From contig CAAFPB010000459.1 of assembly GCA_900764725.1 (NCBI GenBank), forward strand, positions 1 through 9,159: DNA of 9,159 nucleotides, given 5' to 3'. The translations under genes were made by a program, and so were the position numbers. The notes beneath the pieces are model-generated. The model searched no databases and was not told the origin of the DNA. It saw nothing but the letters and a program-made list of their open reading frames with translations. This DNA comes from an uncultured Catenibacterium sp. (GTDB lineage Bacteria > Bacillota_I > Bacilli_A > Erysipelotrichales > Coprobacillaceae). This document shows positions 6,299 to 9,159 of the stretch, piece by piece. The first letter of the stretch is position 1. Each line of letters opens with the position of its first letter.

Positions 6299-6754
6299 AT
6301 GTTAGAGATTAATACAAAGGCACCTTCTTTTAATCTGCCAGATGAAGAAGGTCATATGCATACTTTAGAAGAATATAGAGGTCATCGTGTGATTCTTTAT
6401 TTCTATCCTAGAGATAATACACCTGGTTGTTCTAAACAGGCATGTGGGTTCAGAGATTTGTATCCTGAATTTTTAGAGAAGGATGCAGTAGTTATAGGAA
6501 TCAGTAAAGATTCTGTGGCTAGTCATAAGAAGTTTAAAGAGAAATATGAATTACCTTTTACTTTACTTTCTGATACAGAAAAGAAGACAATACAAGATTA
6601 TGATGTATGGAAAGAGAAGAAGAATTATGGAAAGGTAAGTATGGGTGTAGTAAGAACTACATACTTGATTGATGAAGAAGGAATGATTATCAAGGCTAAG
6701 GAACGTGTAAAGACGGCTGATAATCCTAAAGAGATGCTTGAGGCTTTATCATGA
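6299..6754 (+). CDS. bcp: Thioredoxin-dependent thiol peroxidase (Bcp / PrxQ)
   Basis: This 151-residue cytoplasmic peroxiredoxin reduces hydrogen and organic peroxides and is recycled by thioredoxin. The active-site stretch YPRDNTPGCSKQACGFRD at 36-53 holds the peroxidatic cysteine C44 and the resolving cysteine C49 four residues between them, the arrangement of the atypical two-cysteine PrxQ group. The thioredoxin-like core is complete (KAPSFNLPDEEG at 7-18; GISKDS; RTTYLIDEEG near the end). The length is typical. The start is chosen on the ribosome site at 6284-6291. Its stop overlaps the yaaA start by four bases (ATGA), so the two proteins are co-translated. This pairing with yaaA supports a peroxide-defence role. 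Confidence 0.95.
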   Translation: MLEINTKAPSFNLPDEEGHMHTLEEYRGHRVILYFYPRDNTPGCSKQACGFRDLYPEFLEKDAVVIGISKDSVASHKKFKEKYELPFTLLSDTEKKTIQDYDVWKEKKNYGKVSMGVVRTTYLIDEEGMIIKAKERVKTADNPKEMLEALS

Positions 6755-7485
6755 AAATCATCATGAGTCCTGCTAAGAAGATGAGAGTGGATGAGGATTC
6801 ATCTATTACTCCTAGTACACCTTGTTTTCTCAAAGAATCTCATATACTAGAAGAGAAACTTAAGAGTATGTCCTATGATGAGTTAAGAAGATTATGGAAG
6901 ACTAATGAATCATTAACACATCAATGTTTTGAAGAGTTACAAGAACGTTCATTTAAACCACTTACTTGTGCTATTCATGCTTATGATGGGATTGCATTTA
7001 AGTATCTTCATCCTTTTTCTATGAGTGATAAGGAAAGAGAGTATTTAAATAGTCATTTACGTATTTTGTCAGGGTTATATGGAGTTTTAACTCCTACTGA
7101 TGGAATTGTACCCTATAGATTAGAAATGGGCGTTAAATCGCTTAATTTGTATGAATTCTGGGGAGACAAGATTTATAATTCACTTGATGATCATGTGATT
7201 ATTAATCTAGCCTCTAAAGAATATTCTAAATGTATTACTGATTACTTAAAGAAAGAAGATCAATGTATAGAGATACAGTTTCTTAGATATATAAAGGGAG
7301 TATTAAAGCAGCAGGCAACATATGCCAAGATGGCTAGAGGTGCGATGATTTCTTATATGGCTAGGGAAAATATAAAATGTATAGAGGATTTAAAGAAGTT
7401 TAATGATCTAGACTTTATATTTAATGAAGAGCTATCAAATGATCATTGTTTTGTATTTGTACAAGGGAGAAATGAAAATGAATAA
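6751..7485 (+). CDS. yaaA: Peroxide stress protein YaaA (DUF328/UPF0246)
   Basis: This 244-residue cytoplasmic protein belongs to the YaaA family, which in E. coli lowers free iron during hydrogen peroxide stress and so limits Fenton damage to DNA and proteins. The family hallmarks are visible: MKIIMSPAKKM at 1-11, AIHAYDGIAF at about 74-83, LRILSGLYGVLTPTDGIVPY at 103-122 followed by RLEMG, YEFWGDKI, INLASKEY, and ARGAMISYM near 195. The length is close to the usual 250-260. The start overlaps the bcp stop in an ATGA junction. The 3' end overlaps the next gene by 8 bases. The molecular mechanism of the family is not fully settled; nucleic-acid binding has also been described. No odd features. 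Confidence 0.93.
   Translation: MKIIMSPAKKMRVDEDSSITPSTPCFLKESHILEEKLKSMSYDELRRLWKTNESLTHQCFEELQERSFKPLTCAIHAYDGIAFKYLHPFSMSDKEREYLNSHLRILSGLYGVLTPTDGIVPYRLEMGVKSLNLYEFWGDKIYNSLDDHVIINLASKEYSKCITDYLKKEDQCIEIQFLRYIKGVLKQQATYAKMARGAMISYMARENIKCIEDLKKFNDLDFIFNEELSNDHCFVFVQGRNENE
7465..7469 (+). promoter_or_regulatory. Ribosome binding site that fixes the lipoprotein start
   Basis: GGGAG lies 8 bases before the ATG at 7478 but only 2 bases before an in-frame ATG at 7472. The start at 7478 also gives the cleanest signal peptide (MNKFLKGF). An open frame extends to 7424 but would spoil that signal. Confidence 0.75.
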
Positions 7486-8491
7486 GTTTTTAAAAGGTTT
7501 TGTATGTGCACTTCTTGTATTAAGTACTGGATGTGCGAAAGAAGAAAAGAAAGAAACACCAAAGAAGACTAAGAAAAAGACAGAAGAAACAGCACAGGTG
7601 ACTAATACTGATATTACTATGTCTTTTGTAGGTGATATGACTTTAGGTAATTATGCAGGTCAGCCATATGATGGTTCTTTTGATCAGGAATATGTGGAAC
7701 AGGGTAATAATCCTGATTATTTCTTAAAGAATGTAAAGAGTGTATTTGAACAGGATGATCTAACTATTGCGAACTTAGAAGGTCCTTTAACTGATGAAGA
7801 AAGTCATGTGATTAAGTCATTCCCTTTTAAAGGTAAGAAGGAATATGCAAAGATTTTAACTAATAGTAGTATTGAGGCTGTGACAGTCGCAAATAACCAT
7901 TCTATGGACCGTTATCAAAAAGGGATGGATGATACTAAAGCAACTCTAGATGAGTATGGTGTAGGCTATTTTGGGTATCAGAAGAGTTATATTAAGGAAG
8001 TAAAGGGTATTAAGTTCGGTTTTCTTGGTTATGCATTTCCTAATGCAGTATCTGAAGATATGAAGAATGCGATTAAGGAATTAAAAAAGAAGACTGATTT
8101 TGTGATTGTTTATTATCATTGGGGTATTGAAAGAAACTATAGTCCTACACAGGGACAAAGAGATTTAGCGCATGCAACTATTGATGCAGGGGCTAATATG
8201 GTAGTAGGAAGTCATCCTCATGTATTAGAAGGTATTGAAACATATAAGGATTCCCCTATTGTTTATAGTTTAAGTAATTTCTGTTTTGGTGGTAATAGAA
8301 ATCCAAGTGATAAGGATTCTATGATTTACCAGCAGACATTCCACTTTACTAATAAAAAGATCACTAGTATGGAACATAAGATTATTCCATGTATGATTTC
8401 TTCTGTAAAGTATCGTAATAACTATCAGCCTATTATCGCAACAGGCCAGGATGCAGAGCGTATACTAAAGAAAGTCAATACAATACAGTAA
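7478..8491 (+). CDS. CapA-family lipoprotein (PGA_cap, metallophosphatase fold)
   Basis: This 337-residue protein is predicted to sit on the outer face of the membrane. Residues 1-18 are a lipoprotein signal (hydrophobic core, then LSTG before C19). A lysine/glutamate-rich tether follows at 20-40. From 46 on is the PGA_cap domain, a calcineurin-like fold: SFVGDMTLG (D53), ANLEGPLT (N99, E101), VANNHSMD (N140, H141), YYHWG (H214) and GSHPHVLEG (H246, H248). These are the usual metal-site residues. CapA/PgsA members take part in poly-gamma-glutamate export or anchoring, but no pgsB, pgsC or other polymer genes are nearby, and many stand-alone members have no known substrate. I therefore do not assign a polymer. 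It overlaps yaaA by 8 bases and belongs to the same transcript. Confidence 0.9.
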   Translation: MNKFLKGFVCALLVLSTGCAKEEKKETPKKTKKKTEETAQVTNTDITMSFVGDMTLGNYAGQPYDGSFDQEYVEQGNNPDYFLKNVKSVFEQDDLTIANLEGPLTDEESHVIKSFPFKGKKEYAKILTNSSIEAVTVANNHSMDRYQKGMDDTKATLDEYGVGYFGYQKSYIKEVKGIKFGFLGYAFPNAVSEDMKNAIKELKKKTDFVIVYYHWGIERNYSPTQGQRDLAHATIDAGANMVVGSHPHVLEGIETYKDSPIVYSLSNFCFGGNRNPSDKDSMIYQQTFHFTNKKITSMEHKIIPCMISSVKYRNNYQPIIATGQDAERILKKVNTIQ

Positions 8492-8509
8492 AAGAAAGGT
8501 GTTGATTAA

Positions 8510-9159
8510 ATGATTGAAGATATCTTAAAAGAGAAAAAGAATATGACAAGCGGAGAAGAAAGAATTGCGGATTATTTCTTAGAGAAAAAGACTTTACTTC
8601 GTAAACAAAGTAGTCGTTCTATCGCATCTCAATTGTTTATCAACCCTTCTATGATTACTCGTTTTTGTCAGAAATTAGGATTTCATGGATATACTGATTT
8701 TCTTGAAGAATATATCAAAGAAATTGAATATACAGAATCTCACTTCCAGGATCTTGATCCCAATCATCCTTTTGATGATCAAGATAAAAATACTGTCATT
8801 GCAAGTAAGATTGGTCAGCTATATCATGAAATTGTGGATGATACATTAAAGTTAATTGGTCATGATGCTTTGCAGAATGCGATTAATTGTATAAATAGAA
8901 GTGATATTATTTATGTTTATTCTGCAGGTGTACAAGGTGATGTAGCCCAGACTTTTAAAGATAAGATGTTGAAGATTGGAAAGAATGTGGTTCTTGAAAC
9001 AAAGATGAATGAACTCTATTATCGTGCATCATATTGTCCTCTTAATTGTTCATTTATTATTCTCTCCTACTCCGGAGAAATAGAAACAGAACTAAGAGGT
9101 GTTAAGAAGCTTAAAGAGAGACATATTCCTCTTCTTGCTATTACATCTTATGGAGATAA
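8510..9159 (+). CDS. RpiR-family transcriptional regulator, partial (runs off window)
   Basis: The first 216 codons are present and the frame is still open at the window edge (the last bases are two thirds of a codon, not a stop). Residues 1-75 form the RpiR-type helix-turn-helix (SSRSIASQLFINPSMITRFC, then QKLGFHGYTDF). From about 105 a sugar-isomerase (SIS) domain begins, with IIYVYSAGVQGD in the phosphosugar-binding loop region and ILSYSGEIETE as the second SIS motif. These cytoplasmic regulators sense phosphorylated sugars and usually control nearby sugar-use genes, which would lie beyond 9159. AAAGG at 8495-8499 is the ribosome site. It follows the lipoprotein gene by 18 bases without a terminator, so it may be the end of that operon or the start of a new sugar locus. 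Confidence 0.9.
   Translation, partial: MIEDILKEKKNMTSGEERIADYFLEKKTLLRKQSSRSIASQLFINPSMITRFCQKLGFHGYTDFLEEYIKEIEYTESHFQDLDPNHPFDDQDKNTVIASKIGQLYHEIVDDTLKLIGHDALQNAINCINRSDIIYVYSAGVQGDVAQTFKDKMLKIGKNVVLETKMNELYYRASYCPLNCSFIILSYSGEIETELRGVKKLKERHIPLLAITSYGD

Overview
The window is about 9.2 kb of AT-rich DNA with strong GGAGG-type ribosome sites, tight and overlapping gene junctions, lipoprotein signal peptides and CCA-encoding tRNA genes. This fits a low-GC Gram-positive bacterium (Bacillota/Firmicutes). The gene styles would suit a gut Erysipelotrichia-like organism, but that finer placement is a guess from general impression. All genes look like intact chromosomal genes; I see no phage genes, transposase, CRISPR array or insertion sequence.

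Region 1 (1-4401, + strand) is a complete polyamine-uptake operon. A small XRE-cupin regulator is followed with almost no spacing by potA (ATPase), potB and potC (permeases) and potD (substrate-binding lipoprotein), and a strong hairpin terminator closes it. A -10 box and a 20-bp dyad directly downstream of it precede the regulator, which suggests that the regulator controls its own operon. PotD keeps the family framework, but several residues that contact spermidine in the E. coli protein are changed.

Region 2 (4402-5214, + strand) is a seven-gene tRNA operon: Cys-GCA, Leu-TAA, Pro-TGG, Ala-TGC, Asp-GTC, Phe-GAA, Ser-TGA. It has a good sigma-A promoter, a small hairpin in the leader and its own terminator.

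Region 3 (5215-5372) is a short gap that holds an extended -10 box, an 11-bp hairpin ending in a T run, and another small terminator-like hairpin. With no gene downstream on that strand, this looks like a possible free-standing ~60-nt RNA. It is the least explained part of the window.

Region 4 (5373-6204, - strand) is a monocistronic aquaglyceroporin gene (glpF type), with a consensus promoter and a terminator touching the stop codon. A CcpA-like (cre) site lies upstream of the promoter, in the segment shared with the next, divergent unit.

Region 5 (6271-9159, + strand) is a compact unit: a Bcp/PrxQ thiol peroxidase, the YaaA peroxide-stress protein, a CapA-type metallophosphatase-fold lipoprotein, and the first 216 codons of an RpiR-type SIS-domain regulator that runs off the window. 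Bcp plus YaaA reads as a peroxide-defence pair; the role of the lipoprotein and the regulator's target cannot be told from this window. I do not see a clear new defence or mobile system here; most of the content is ordinary housekeeping.
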